Assembly: GCA_025667525.1 (NCBI GenBank) | Contig: CM046876.1 | Span: forward strand, 27,739,224 to 27,803,223 | Direction of reading: 5' to 3' | Source of the DNA: Glebionis coronaria | Lineage: Eukaryota > Streptophyta > Magnoliopsida > Asterales > Asteraceae | Length of the DNA: 64,000 nt | Shown here: positions 53,982 through 64,000 of the stretch, piece by piece | Numbering within the stretch: the stretch's first letter is position 1 | Layout of the letters: each line of letters opens with the position of its first letter | The notes under the pieces: generated by a model | Seen by the model: the letters and a program-made list of their open reading frames with translations, nothing else | The model's database searches: none | Told to the model about the DNA's origin: nothing | Made by a program: the position numbers and the translations under genes

Positions 53982-54799
53982 GAACAAATTAGTAATGCTT
54001 GTACTTGATATATGTTTTTAAATATCATAAACATTCACATACGCATGATATCTAATTTAAGTTGGGGCTTGTGTGCTGATTTTGAACTTGTGGAATGACT
54101 TAGTTATTGCATATTTATGGAGCCTAGCCTATGAAACGACTATGATAGAAAAAGTAGATCTTTTTATTGATTCGAGAAACTATGCATACTTTATATCCGA
54201 ATTATCAGTTTAATCATGAAAATGATTTTGCGTTTTAAACCATATAATTATGTAACTATAACTAATTTTAAAGGGGTTTTTTAACTTGCTCTAAAAGTAA
54301 AAGATAAAAAGTTTAAAAGTTTAAAAAAAATTACTCTAAAATCAATAGAGAAAATATAAAAAAGTACTTCAAATCAGTGAGACTTTCGGTACTTTTTAAT
54401 ACTTTTCTATGAGCCATATCATATTATCTAGTGTTCTTAAGGTACAGGTTAAAAAAATCCTTCTAAAAGTAAAGTAAAGATAGCAATTAATTTTGTGACT
54501 CCCATCTAGTAATCTACATCTTTTGCTAAAAGTTTTAGCCTTACTTCTTGAGCTTTTAGTTATAGCCTTATGTGTTTGACTATAATTAATTTTGAATAAC
54601 CTTTAACAACACTATACATGGTTTGATTGTTACATGGATTATATAAAAGTCGGGTTTGATCAGTTTGAAAACATTCGATCCTCACCTCTTAAGGTCAGAG
54701 AGGTCTTCCGGATGCAACTTCTTTACATTCCGGTAGAGGTAAGGCTGTTTATATTTTACCTTCTATTACCTCTTGAAAGACGAAATTGGGCAACGCTAT
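53982..54799. other. Intergenic, with a possible SINE tail
   Basis: AT-rich DNA without an open frame. The stretch 54,668-54,795 (attcgatcctcacctc, then gtcagagaggtcttccgg, then cattccggtagaggtaaggc) resembles the body of tRNA-derived SINEs, including a B-box-like element. It ends exactly where the MULE TIR starts. The SINE call is weak because no A box or matching tail is visible. Confidence 0.4.
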
Positions 54800-54987
54800 A
54801 ATGCACTTTTCATACCTGTGGTATGTCCAGATTGCATATATAGTAACTGGTCTTTCGAAATTGCAGGCGGCCTACCTGGTTTTCCATTAAGTGTTCAATT
54901 AGCTACTTTGACCATAACGATTGTTAAGCGTTGACCGTTAAGTTTCGTTGCTACAGGGGTAATTTTGTCCTTTTCCTATTTTTGACC
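54800..54987 (+). repeat. MULE left terminal inverted repeat
   Basis: It begins aatgcacttttcatacctg and ends ctatttttgacc. It is matched by the reverse complement of 59,356-59,543 with a handful of substitutions. It lies about 170 bp upstream of the transposase start and probably contains its promoter, as in MuDR. Confidence 0.93.
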
Positions 54988-55158
54988 CAACACAACTTTC
55001 CCCAAAATTAGACCCGTGTTTTAACCCAAAATTAAACCCGACACATCTTTTTCCCCCAATTTAAAAATTTACCATATAAATTGGTCAAATACCCTAAACC
55101 GTATCTTCATTTCCATCACTTGTCTTTCACCTACAATCACTGTCACAAATACCCGATA

Positions 55159-58100
55159 ATGTCTGATAACAAACCTTATTGGGTGATTAGAGCTGAAGAT
55201 GAAACCCTTGATCATGAAGCATTATATGGTAATATGATTACCCTAATTAATTATACTTTAATTTAATTAATTTTTTTCGAAATCTTTAATTAATTGTTTT
55301 GATTGATTATTCACAGCCGCGTATCCAGACATGTTTTCTATGATGATACATCATGGTGGAAGGTTTACTGAATTACCAAATAGGAACTACATTGAAGGGG
55401 AGGTAACGTTCGTTGATTTGATCGAAATCAGTAAGTGTAAGATGGATATTTTACACTCTGTTTTGTATGCTAATTTAGGTTTTGAGGAAAAGCTGTTTTT
55501 TTGGTATAATGTACCTTTGAAAAGTCTAGACATTGGAATAAGGGAATTAGCTAGTAATGATGATTTTACCCAACTGCTTACCTATGTGAGTAAACATAGG
55601 ATGATGGAAATTTATGTTGAGCATAAAGAATCTGTAATAAACCCAGCTTTGAATGATGATGAAAGTGAAAACTTGGATTATGAAGCAGATAAGGAAGATA
55701 TAAGTGATGGTGAGTGTAGGAACTTAGGTGAGGGTGATGAATGTGATCAGGTTAACTTAGGTGAGGGTGATGAATGTGAGGATGATGAATGTGATCAGGT
55801 TGATATGGTAGATGATGAGCACATTGTTGATGAAGTGGATGTTCATATGGATGGGTTTAGGTTTGATGTTGCAGGAGACTTTATAGAACAACCAAATCAT
55901 AAGATTAGCATGAAAGAAACTGATTTAGAAGTTATTGATTTTGATTCTTTTGAGAGTGAATGTGAGGATCCTAATGAGAATTCTAGGAGAAAGGCACTTA
56001 GAAAACTTAGAAAAGAAGCTGCCAACTCTAATGTGACTACAAGTTTCTATGTTGGACAAGAATTTCCAAATAGAGAGGCTGGAAAGAATAAGATGAAAAT
56101 CCATTCTGTGGAGACTAGAAGGAATATTATGCTGACACTAAATGACAAAAACAGAACACAAGCTAAGTGTTTTGGTGTTGTTCCAAAGCCTGCTGAGAAA
56201 ATGACAAAGACTAAGATAAGAAATAGGGATAGTTTATCACCTGTTAAGGATTTGAAAACAAAGGAGGGAAAACAGAATATTGGGGTGGAAAATAGTAAGG
56301 GTAGTAATGTAAAATCATGTGACAAAGAAAAGGGCAAACTGGTAAATGAAGAAGTAAAAGTCAAGGTCAAACCAGAGTGTCCTTGGTATTTGTACATATC
56401 TAAAGGTGTAAAAGGAAAGTGGGTGGTTAGGACTTTTAGGGAAGAACATAAGTGTTTGCAGTCAAGAAAAATCAAAGTTTGTACTTCTACTTTTCTGTCA
56501 AAACACATCCAAGATCTAGTAATGATGAATCCAGAAATACCAGCAAAATCTGTTCAAGAACAGATGCAGCAGAAGTTTCAATTGGGTGTTAGTCAATCAA
56601 AGGCTTTTAGGGCTAAGGCAAAAGCCAAAAAATTCATAAGAGGTGATGATACTGTACAGTATGAATTGTTAAGGGATTATGTACAAGAGCTACAAAGATG
56701 TAACCCAAACACAACTGTTAAAATAGATGTGTATCCTGAAGGTAATCCCAACTCACCCACTAGAATGTTTAGGAGGATTTATGTGTGTTTGGGCAGCTTG
56801 AAAGAAGGTTTTAGGGCTTCTGGTAGAGAATTACTTGGTTTGGATGGGGCTTTTATGAAGGGAAATTATGTTGGTCAATTGGTTACTGCTGTTGGTGTTG
56901 ATGCAAATAATGGAATATACCATGTGGCCTATGATGTTGTGGAATCAGAGTCCTTATCTTCTTGGACATGGTTTTTAACTTGCCTTGGTGATGACTTGGA
57001 GTTATTCTCCAATTCAAATTTCACATTTATCACTGATAGGCAAAAGGTAAACAAATTAACAATCAGTTTTATATGTTAAGTAATTTATTAATTGTTATGA
57101 TTTTAAGAATCTTTATTTATTTTTGTGTACAGGGACTCTTACCAGCTATAAACAAATTGTTCCCAGCTGCAGAGCATAGATATTGTGTAAGACATATCTA
57201 TACAAACATGAATATGACTTGGAAAGGTAATGAGTACAAGCAAATGTTATGGGATTGTGCAACAGCTTGCACTGTAGTGGAGTTCAAAAAGCATATGGAA
57301 ACCTTAAAGAAATTCAACAAAAGGGCATATGATTGGCTAAACAAGATCTCACCTCAGCATTGGAGCAGATCCCACTTTTCTGGTAAGTCTACTTTTCTGT
57401 CAATATATATCAGTTAGTTCATAATGTTGATAATATTGATAATTTTCCATTTTATAACAGGTAGGGCAAACTGTGATTTATTGATAAACAATGTGTGTGA
57501 GGTTTTTAATAGGCAGTTATTGGATGCAAGGGACAGTCCCATAATTTCCTGTTTAGAGTATGTTAGGGAGTACTTAATGAAGAGGATAGTTATAATACAA
57601 AATGTCATAGAAAAAATTGAGGGGATTTTGACACCAGCTGTTAGTAGTATTTTTAGTGCAATTAAGGAAAAATCTGCTGAATGTACTATGGACTGGAATG
57701 GTGCAGACTTGTATCAAGTTAAGTGCAAGAGAACAGGGGAACAAGTTGTTGTTAACATTACAGAAAGAGTATGCAGTTGTAGGAAATGGGCAGTCTCAGG
57801 TATTCCTTATAAACATGCAGTAGCTTGTATTCATGATATGATAGACCATGGTAATGATGTAGGGTTGCCAGAAGATTGGGTCCATAGGTCATATAAGCTA
57901 GAAATATGGAGGGAAGTGGTTTCTTTTAAGGTGAATCCTGTTAATGGAAGGCAACAATGGGAGAAATTTGACTGTCCAACTACATTGTTGCCTCCAAAAA
58001 CTGTTCCAAAAATAGGGAGGCCACAAAAAAATAGGAAGAAAAGTGCAGGTGAGCTTGAAATGGTTAAGGATGGAAAGCTGTCTAGGAAAGGTAAGTTGGT

Positions 58101-58395
58101 AACTTGTTTAAAGTGTAGGGGTACTGGTCACAACTCAAGAAGTTGTAAAGGTAATTCATCCTCCAACCAAGCAGAAACAAGTGCAGCTGGTGCCAAAAGG
58201 GGTAGAACTAGTCAACCACATGAAGATGCATGCATGAAAAAGGCTAGAAAACCTAATGCAAGTCAAGGGACTCATTCAGCAAAGCATGCTAAGAGAGCTC
58301 AAGGATCTTCTAGCCAACCTGTAAGAGCTCAAGGATCTGCTGATGGTGCAACAATGAAAAGAATCAGGATTCCAAATCCAAAATACACTCAATGA
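55159..58395 (+). CDS. MURA-type MULE transposase, four exons
   Basis: Exons 55,159-55,228, 55,317-57,046, 57,133-57,382 and 57,461-58,395 join in frame through three GT-AG introns to 994 codons. Domains in order: a PB1-like N-terminal region (about residues 25-120, MFSMMIHHGGRF), an acidic linker, a MuDR DNA-binding region ending CPWYLYISKG...WVVRTF (about 365-395), and an RNase H-fold MULE domain. Its likely catalytic residues are Asp533 (LLGLDGAF), Asp597 (FITDRQKG) and Glu697 (NNVCEVFN). A SWIM zinc finger follows (about 782-805), then a CCHC knuckle (CLKCRGTGHNSRSC, from 899) and a Ser/Ala/Lys-rich tail. The SWIM finger has Tyr800 where the family has Cys (IPYKH for IPCKH), which may weaken zinc binding. 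Otherwise it looks intact. Confidence 0.92.
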
Positions 58396-58872
58396 TGGTT
58401 TAATAACTTATGTTTCTGTTTTGTATTAAGTTTGAACCAGTACTCTTGTTTGACTTATGTTTATGTTTGTATTATGTTTGGACAAGTACTCTTGTTTGAC
58501 TTATGTTATCCCTAGTACTTTTATTTACTTAAGTGTTTGAACACTTTATGTTGTAAGATAAGTATTATTTGTGTCAAACTTATGTTTCTGTTTGACTTAT
58601 GTTTCTGTTTGTATTTGTGTCAAACTTAAGTGTTTGAACACTGTCAAACTTAAGTTTATGTTTGTATTATGTTTCTGTCAAACTGGGTATCCAGACATGT
58701 TATATCAACAAACAAAAAGCAACAAAGGATTCAATTAAAAACATGCTTCATTAATTCCATTCATAAACGTTCACAAGAAAAATCAATTACATGAACATAA
58801 ACACAACAAACAACAACCAACTACAAATTATATAAATCCTAAGTCTTCTGTTGGCATTTGTGACTGAGTTCA
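58396..58872. other. Shared 3' region between the two convergent MULE genes
   Basis: Contains repeated gtttgacttatgtttctg-like units (about 58,430-58,680) that look like decayed short tandem duplications. They probably include the 3' untranslated ends and polyadenylation signals of both genes. No gene is seen. Confidence 0.6.
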
Positions 58873-59152
58873 CTAATTCTTGTTTTCATTTCGTGACCTT
58901 AATAACCCAGGAATGATCATTCTTGAACGAGCACACATGGGAGGATCATACCACAAGAAAAAACCACAACCATTAACCTACAATAATCAAGAATTAGATG
59001 TTGTAATAATTGAAATAATACATTCATAGAACACTTATAATAATAAAACTTACAGATTGAGAGCAACTCCAAAACCTACGCCCTGGATTATTATCAGTCC
59101 AAGAGGTACGAACCACAGATCGCTGACCACAATGACAATTAACCATGTCCAT
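58873..59152 (-). CDS. Small GRF-type zinc-finger protein, second gene of the MULE
   Basis: Minus-strand exons 59,054-59,152 and 58,873-58,977 join in phase 0 across a 76-bp intron (gtaagt...tgtag), giving 67 residues. The sequence has CHCGQ near the start, NPGRRFWSC in the middle and GCGFFLWYDPPMC after the junction. This is the layout of a zf-GRF domain (Cys-X-Cys-Gly ... Gly-Arg-Arg-Phe-X-X-Cys ... Cys-X-Phe-Phe-X-Trp-X-Asp), named for the GRF motif and known from DNA-repair proteins and many plant transposon-linked proteins. The ending RSRMIIPGLL is short and basic. It converges with the transposase gene, as mudrB does in maize MuDR, though mudrB is unrelated in sequence. A role in DNA binding during transposition is inference. 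Confidence 0.82.
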
Positions 59153-59355
59153 GCTATGATTAGGGTTTATGTTGCTCAAAGATCTGATTGAGAAATGATA
59201 GCAAGGCGTAAATGATAGTAAGGCGTAAATAGAGGCTGTGATGACTTTAATTAGGGTTTATGTTTATAACACTTGATTTGGGGATGAACAAATGATAGCT
59301 GTGAATGGGTTTTGGGTTAGATTATATAGAGGATGTGTGTTAGTAATGGTGCAAC

Positions 59356-59543
59356 GGTCAAAAATAGGAAAAGGACAAAATTAGCCCTGTAGCAACGAAA
59401 CTTAACAGTCAACGGTTAACAATCGTTATGGTCAAAGTAGCAAACTGAACACTTAATGGAAGACCAGGTAGGCCGCCTGCAATTTCAGAAGACTAGTTAC
59501 TATATATGCAATCTGGACATACCACAGGTATGAAAAGTGCATT
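59356..59543 (-). repeat. MULE right terminal inverted repeat
   Basis: The reverse complement of 54,800-54,987 with a few substitutions. It lies about 200 bp upstream of the GRF gene start and so may act as its promoter. Confidence 0.93.
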
Positions 59544-59692
59544 TCACTCTGAATCAAATAAGAGAAGAATGTTACAATACCTCATAAATATTTTATTTAC
59601 CACGTAATCATACTAAAACCGCGACTCAAATTGATCAGGGCAAAATTAGGTGATATGAGAAAGAGTAAGAGTATGTTATTTTGGTAAACGAC

Positions 59693-60698
59693 CACTACAA
59701 CATTCGGCGCTATTCCCATTGAAAATATCGGTTATCGCCGGCGACATGTCGTTGGGATAGTATTCCCTGACGACATGTTGTCAGGAATCTTCGATGAGGA
59801 ACGTTCGAAGGGGATTCTTTCCCAGCGACAACTTGGGGCCCACTCCTTTTCAGTCAACCAAAATTGTGCCCGGTGGGCACATATTCCCTGCGCCATGTCG
59901 CCGGAAATTTTACCGACGAGTTGATTAAGTTAATTAACTTAGTGATAATCTTGCCAGGCGTCCACATTTTTTCCGACGACATATCATCAAGGGTTTCTTT
60001 TCGTATTACGTTGTGCTCAAATGGTGATATAAATTCGCATGGGAGGACATATAGATGGTGTTTTTGTTTTGCTTTGGATAACACAGTTGTGGTCAAACGG
60101 GTAAAGCCTATGAATATATTTTTCCCGGTGACATATCGCCGGTGATTCATTAGGATTTTTTCATTTAGTGAAAAATGCGCGATATTGAAAATTTTGTGGG
60201 GGACTTTTCCCCGTGTCGCCATGGATTCTTTGATAACAACTTGACTTGTCCACGCCACAGTTTTATACCTACTTTTGTTGTTTAGCGCGTACTGTTTTTT
60301 ATTTACTGTTTTTATGTATAAGTTTTATTTATAAAATATTATTTATAATATATTATTTATTAAATAATAATTATAAAATATCATCCTGATCTGTTTAATT
60401 TCTCGATTCGTTCCGGTCAATTAACAGATTTTTTGTCAAAGGACCAAACCCATTGTAAGCTACAACCACGGGGATCAAACCCGAGAAAAAAAGTAAAAGG
60501 ACTATTTTCGTTCAACTCGGATGATCACAGGGACCATTTATGCAATTAATACTCAACTTAAAAAACCGTTTTAGTTTTTTCACTAAGAGTGCTAGATATA
60601 GTAATGCACTAACGGCGTTATTGAGCGTTACGATACCGGCGAAGGAGAAAGGCCAACGCCGTTGACAGGGGCTTATATAAAAATATTCATTTCCCTCC
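59693..60698 (+). mobile_element. CACTA-type transposon end with palindromic subterminal repeats
   Basis: It starts CACTACAACATTCGG, a typical CACTA terminus. Within the next 550 bp there are about seven copies of a palindromic motif around ttcc-ggcgacatgtcgccggaa (59,736-59,757, 59,763-59,787, 59,884-59,906, 59,971-59,994, 60,121-60,144, 60,207-60,224 and a weaker one near 59,820). Such subterminal repeats bind transposase in En/Spm elements. No transposase gene and no matching TTGTAGTG end are seen. The element is cut at 60,698 by an X LTR. The frames at 59,854-60,258 are repeat translations. From 60,260 to 60,698 it is AT-rich without motifs. Confidence 0.65.
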
Positions 60699-63600
60699 TG
60701 TAACAATCCTCAAATTTCACATACGTGTTATGTGTTATGATTGTATGAATATGAAAATTTGATTCAAATTTTTTGCTTTTATGCCTTACTTGGTAAGATG
60801 AATGGGTTCTCACAACCTTAACTACTATATCAACATATTCCTATATGTTGTAAACACAATGTATATCAAGTATAAGATCTAAAAGTAATCTAATAAGTGT
60901 ATTATGAATAAAAACGTCTAAAAAGTAACTATGATGCCCTAAATTCCATTAGAAACCCTAGACACCTCGTGAATGAGTTGTAAACTCAAGAATTGTGAAG
61001 TATGAATGTACAACATCTATGAATAATTAATCAAGGATTATGAAAAATTTGTAAACTATCATTTAGAAGTATAATTTCATCTTAGAAAATTAAGTATAAA
61101 TCATTTAAAGCTAAGTATAAGAATTAAGACCTAGTAACAAAGATTAACACCTAAAATCTTTTTCATAATGAATTAGAGCTTAATCTTTTGAAACCAATTA
61201 TAAAAATCAAATAAGTATCATACTAAGACTATAATTTCACTACAAGCTAATCTACAAATAATTAATGCACAAAATACAAGTTTTTAAAACATGAAATTCT
61301 AATTAAGCCTATTAGCACCTAGGATATGATTAACTAAAGAAACTTATTAAACTAAGTGTGTAGACTCTTTAGAGACCTTAAAGATAATATATAAGCCCTA
61401 GAATAAGCCAAGATAATGATATAAATACAAAACCCAAGGTACAAGTCACTTAGGCATATTAACCTAAAAACCCATATATTACCCATTTTACTTAAAATTA
61501 ATGCATAGTGTTTTAGGACAAGTGTACAAACTTTAATAGCATTAAATTTAGGTTTTAATATAATCATAAGATAAGGTACAAATACCTTAATTCACAATGT
61601 ACAACATTCAATGCATGGCTTATAAAAATAGGTCAAAATAGGTATTTTCACACTTTAGACATTTTTACTTGGAATAACTTAGTAAAACAAGTGTAGAGAA
61701 TTCATGAACACATTAAGGACAATGTAGGATGTATAAATTGATTTTACATCAGTATTTAAATCAAGAATAATGGCTTTAACAAGGATTGAACAATAGATCA
61801 CTAGAAACGCTAATCCGACTAAGTTTTCTTCCCAATTTCACTTCAAACTAATGTTAAACTTCAAACCAAGGACCCAAACTTCCTAATTACAATGTTTAAA
61901 CCCTAATAATACCCTAATCCATCACTAATTACATTCCTAAACCCTTAATTACAAGAATTATAAAGTTACAAAGTTACAAGCCCTAGTTTCTTATCCGGCT
62001 ACATTTTCCCTCCAAAATGATTCAAAAACCGTTCCCTCCCAAATTAAAACATAAGATCAGAACAAATAGATATTTTGAGATATTTTTAAGTAGGTGAATA
62101 AGCTACTTGAAGATTACACATCATTGTTCCTATCTATTTCATGTCGTAGCTTATTAAGGACCTAAAACTATGGATTGGTTTGAATCTAGCTTGTATGACT
62201 CATCTCCTAGACTTCCTTAGGATTCCATAGAATCCATTAGTCACTACCTTTCTGTTATTACACGTTTAGATGCTTAACTTGTAGGTTAAGTGTTGAAAAC
62301 TAATATAAATAGGAACATTACCCTTTCATTTAAAACTTGCACCCCGATATCCTTTACATGCATAACCATTCCGATTTTCAACTTCTAACAAAGTTATAAG
62401 GATGCCTTGAGGCTAGAAACCAGGTCCAATAAGTAGCCATTAAAGTTCTTGAAGCTTTAGAAGCAAAAGAAGTCCATAAAGAGCCCTAGAAATCATTTTA
62501 GAGCTATCTAGGTAATGACTATGTTATTTAAGCTTAGATCTTGTTATATTGTTTTTTAAGACTTTTTATAATGTTAATAAGCTAATCTAATAATCCTTAG
62601 CTCATATGATCATCTAAAATGGAAGATATAAGCTAAAGATGTAATAAAACCCAAGTTTTGTAAATTACATGAAATAATGAGTTAAAATCTATTTCAAAAG
62701 CTATAGATCTAGAAAATTAATGTTATGATTATTATAAATGTGTTTATAAACTTTATTTTACGTTCTTAGATTATTTGGTACAAATTTGAGGTTGTCATGT
62801 AATCGTAAGCAAGTATAGGGACTAAAGCTGTCATTTTTTAAACTATAAAAATTTTGGGCCAAAAGAGTCACTTTACTAAAGTTAAAACTATAAAGATTAA
62901 TATTTTTATGTTTGAAACCTTGAGATTAATATTAGAAGGTTAAAATTGTAAATACTTAAACTATATACTTAAAGGGTTAAAAGTGTAATTAAGCTAAACT
63001 TATAATAAAAGGGTCATTTTTGCCAACTTTGAAACTAAAGGATATAAATTATATATTAATGATACTATCTTATCATTTGAAAGTAATAAACATGTCATGT
63101 TAGTAGGGAACTTTGTACTAAAGATGTTCCATCTCGATATTACGTTCTGACTGAGTGGTTGAGTTTACGATTTAAAGTGCACTCGCTCCTCAAACATTCA
63201 TAGAATGACTTCTAATGTATGATGGTACGAACAGTGATGTGTTATTTTAATAACCTATGAACCTTAGGCAAAATCACAAGAGAAATACTTAAAACTTGGA
63301 ACTAAAGACAAAGACTTGATACCATACAAATGTGTTGACCCAGGTTTATGAGACCAAGTTGTTGTTTGTGAGACCAAGTTGTTGTTTGTGAATGAAATAT
63401 ATCTGATGCAACTCAAATTCTGTGGACACCAGGTGAGTTCATAGCCTCACTAAAGTAATACTTTATAAATAATATAAAAACCCGTGAGGGGGATATATGC
63501 TAATATTAGAATACAAGCATTTGTATATGTTGTCTGATATGATTATTGACACTATGTTTACTTATTGCTATTAAGTTCCTTTTCAATCATGGACCGCTAA

Positions 63601-64000
63601 TCATTTCTATAAAATGAGCGCTAATATTATGATTAGTACTATTTGAGGACTGACGTCCTCTATCAGGGCAAGTTGCACTTGTTGGAATGCTAAAGGTTCC
63701 CACCTAGGCTAAACGGATACACTTTATTTTTCTAAGCTCATGATAGTTCGAAAAAAGTACCTGCATAAGAACAATTTGTTGGTTTTCTGATAATGTTTAG
63801 TCGTGGGGTCATGAGCTTGTGCAATAAAAATCGATGAATTTAAAATGATGGGCGAATAACAATGTAGCTCAAGAAAAATGATCTTGTATTCAAAATGGTT
63901 TTTCAACCTATGAATTCACTCAACCATTATTCTGATTCTAAGCATATATCTTAGGTGTTAAAAATTGATGGCATGGAGCAGCACGAGGATGTCATGAAGA
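60699..64000 (+). repeat. Element X LTR, second copy, runs off the window
   Basis: It begins TGTAACAATCCTCAAA, a gypsy LTR start. From about 62,421 it is collinear, with clear divergence, with 38,127-39,540 and then 47,128 onward. By comparison about 185 bp of LTR remain beyond position 64,000, for a total of about 3.5 kb. It is AT-rich and shows no coding region. All open frames inside are short. Whether it is a solo LTR or a full element cannot be told from this window. Confidence 0.75.

Larger units (their letters stand above)
54800..59543 (+). mobile_element. Complete MULE (Mutator-like element) with two convergent genes
   Basis: A 4,744-bp element bounded by 188-bp terminal inverted repeats (54,800-54,987 and 59,356-59,543) that I estimate as over 90% identical. 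It contains a four-exon transposase gene on plus and a two-exon GRF zinc-finger gene on minus, with tails facing each other. Both reading frames are open. Flanking 9-bp duplications are not evident (acgctataa-like on the left against ttcactctg on the right), which may reflect later change or a boundary off by a few bases. Confidence 0.9.

Noticed and set aside
56047..56508. 153-codon minus-strand frame
   Set aside because: It is antisense to exon 2 of the MULE transposase and has no recognisable motif.
60512..60706. Possible small gene in front of the X LTR
   Set aside because: A 64-codon frame without motif that crosses the LTR boundary. It is not supported.

Overview
The window is plant nuclear DNA. 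It has eukaryotic split genes with GT-AG introns, long AT-rich LTR retrotransposons primed by initiator tRNA-Met (TGGTATCAGAG), MULE, CACTA and Harbinger-type DNA transposons, and a plant-specific hydroxyproline-rich glycoprotein gene. The element families resemble those of Asteraceae as I remember them. Eudicot is fairly safe; the family is an inference.

Positions 1 to about 50,185 form one nested retrotransposon cluster. From outside in, my model is as follows. W is a Ty1-copia element on the minus strand (gag 47,453-47,930, LTR 49,451-50,185). It is split by the LTR of a gypsy-like family X (38,127-47,452, 5' part missing). X is split on its left by gypsy element Y (minus, pol remnant and LTR 30,698-38,126) and internally by V (39,541-47,127), a gypsy element with perfect 5-bp target duplications that lost most of pol. 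Y is in turn split by Z, a gypsy element on the minus strand present as a tandem LTR-internal-LTR-internal-LTR array. Two later insertions sit inside Z. One is a 3.76-kb copia-derived element (7,889-11,647) with nearly identical LTRs and a long ORF unrelated to gag-pol. The other is an 8.26-kb TIR-bounded element (20,966-29,223) inserted in an AT microsatellite, carrying exon fragments of at least five host genes (ARIA-type BTB/ARM, RPN1, SMC4, CNGC, polyubiquitin).

Positions 50,186-54,799 are the most gene-like stretch. They hold a small Harbinger-type element, an apparently intact two-exon At5g65660-like hydroxyproline-rich glycoprotein gene (52,160-52,697), and a carboxylesterase (CXE) pseudogene with two in-frame stops (52,989-53,981).

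Positions 54,800-59,543 hold a complete MULE with 188-bp TIRs. It has a four-exon MURA-type transposase gene (994 codons, open throughout) and a convergent two-exon minus-strand gene for a 67-residue GRF zinc-finger protein, an arrangement recalling mudrA/mudrB of MuDR. Right of it lies one end of a CACTA element (59,693-60,698), truncated by a second copy of the X LTR that runs off the window.

I found no tRNA, rRNA or CRISPR. The working genes I can support are the glycoprotein gene and the two MULE genes; almost everything else is mobile DNA in various states of decay. All family names come from reading translations by eye, with no database search.
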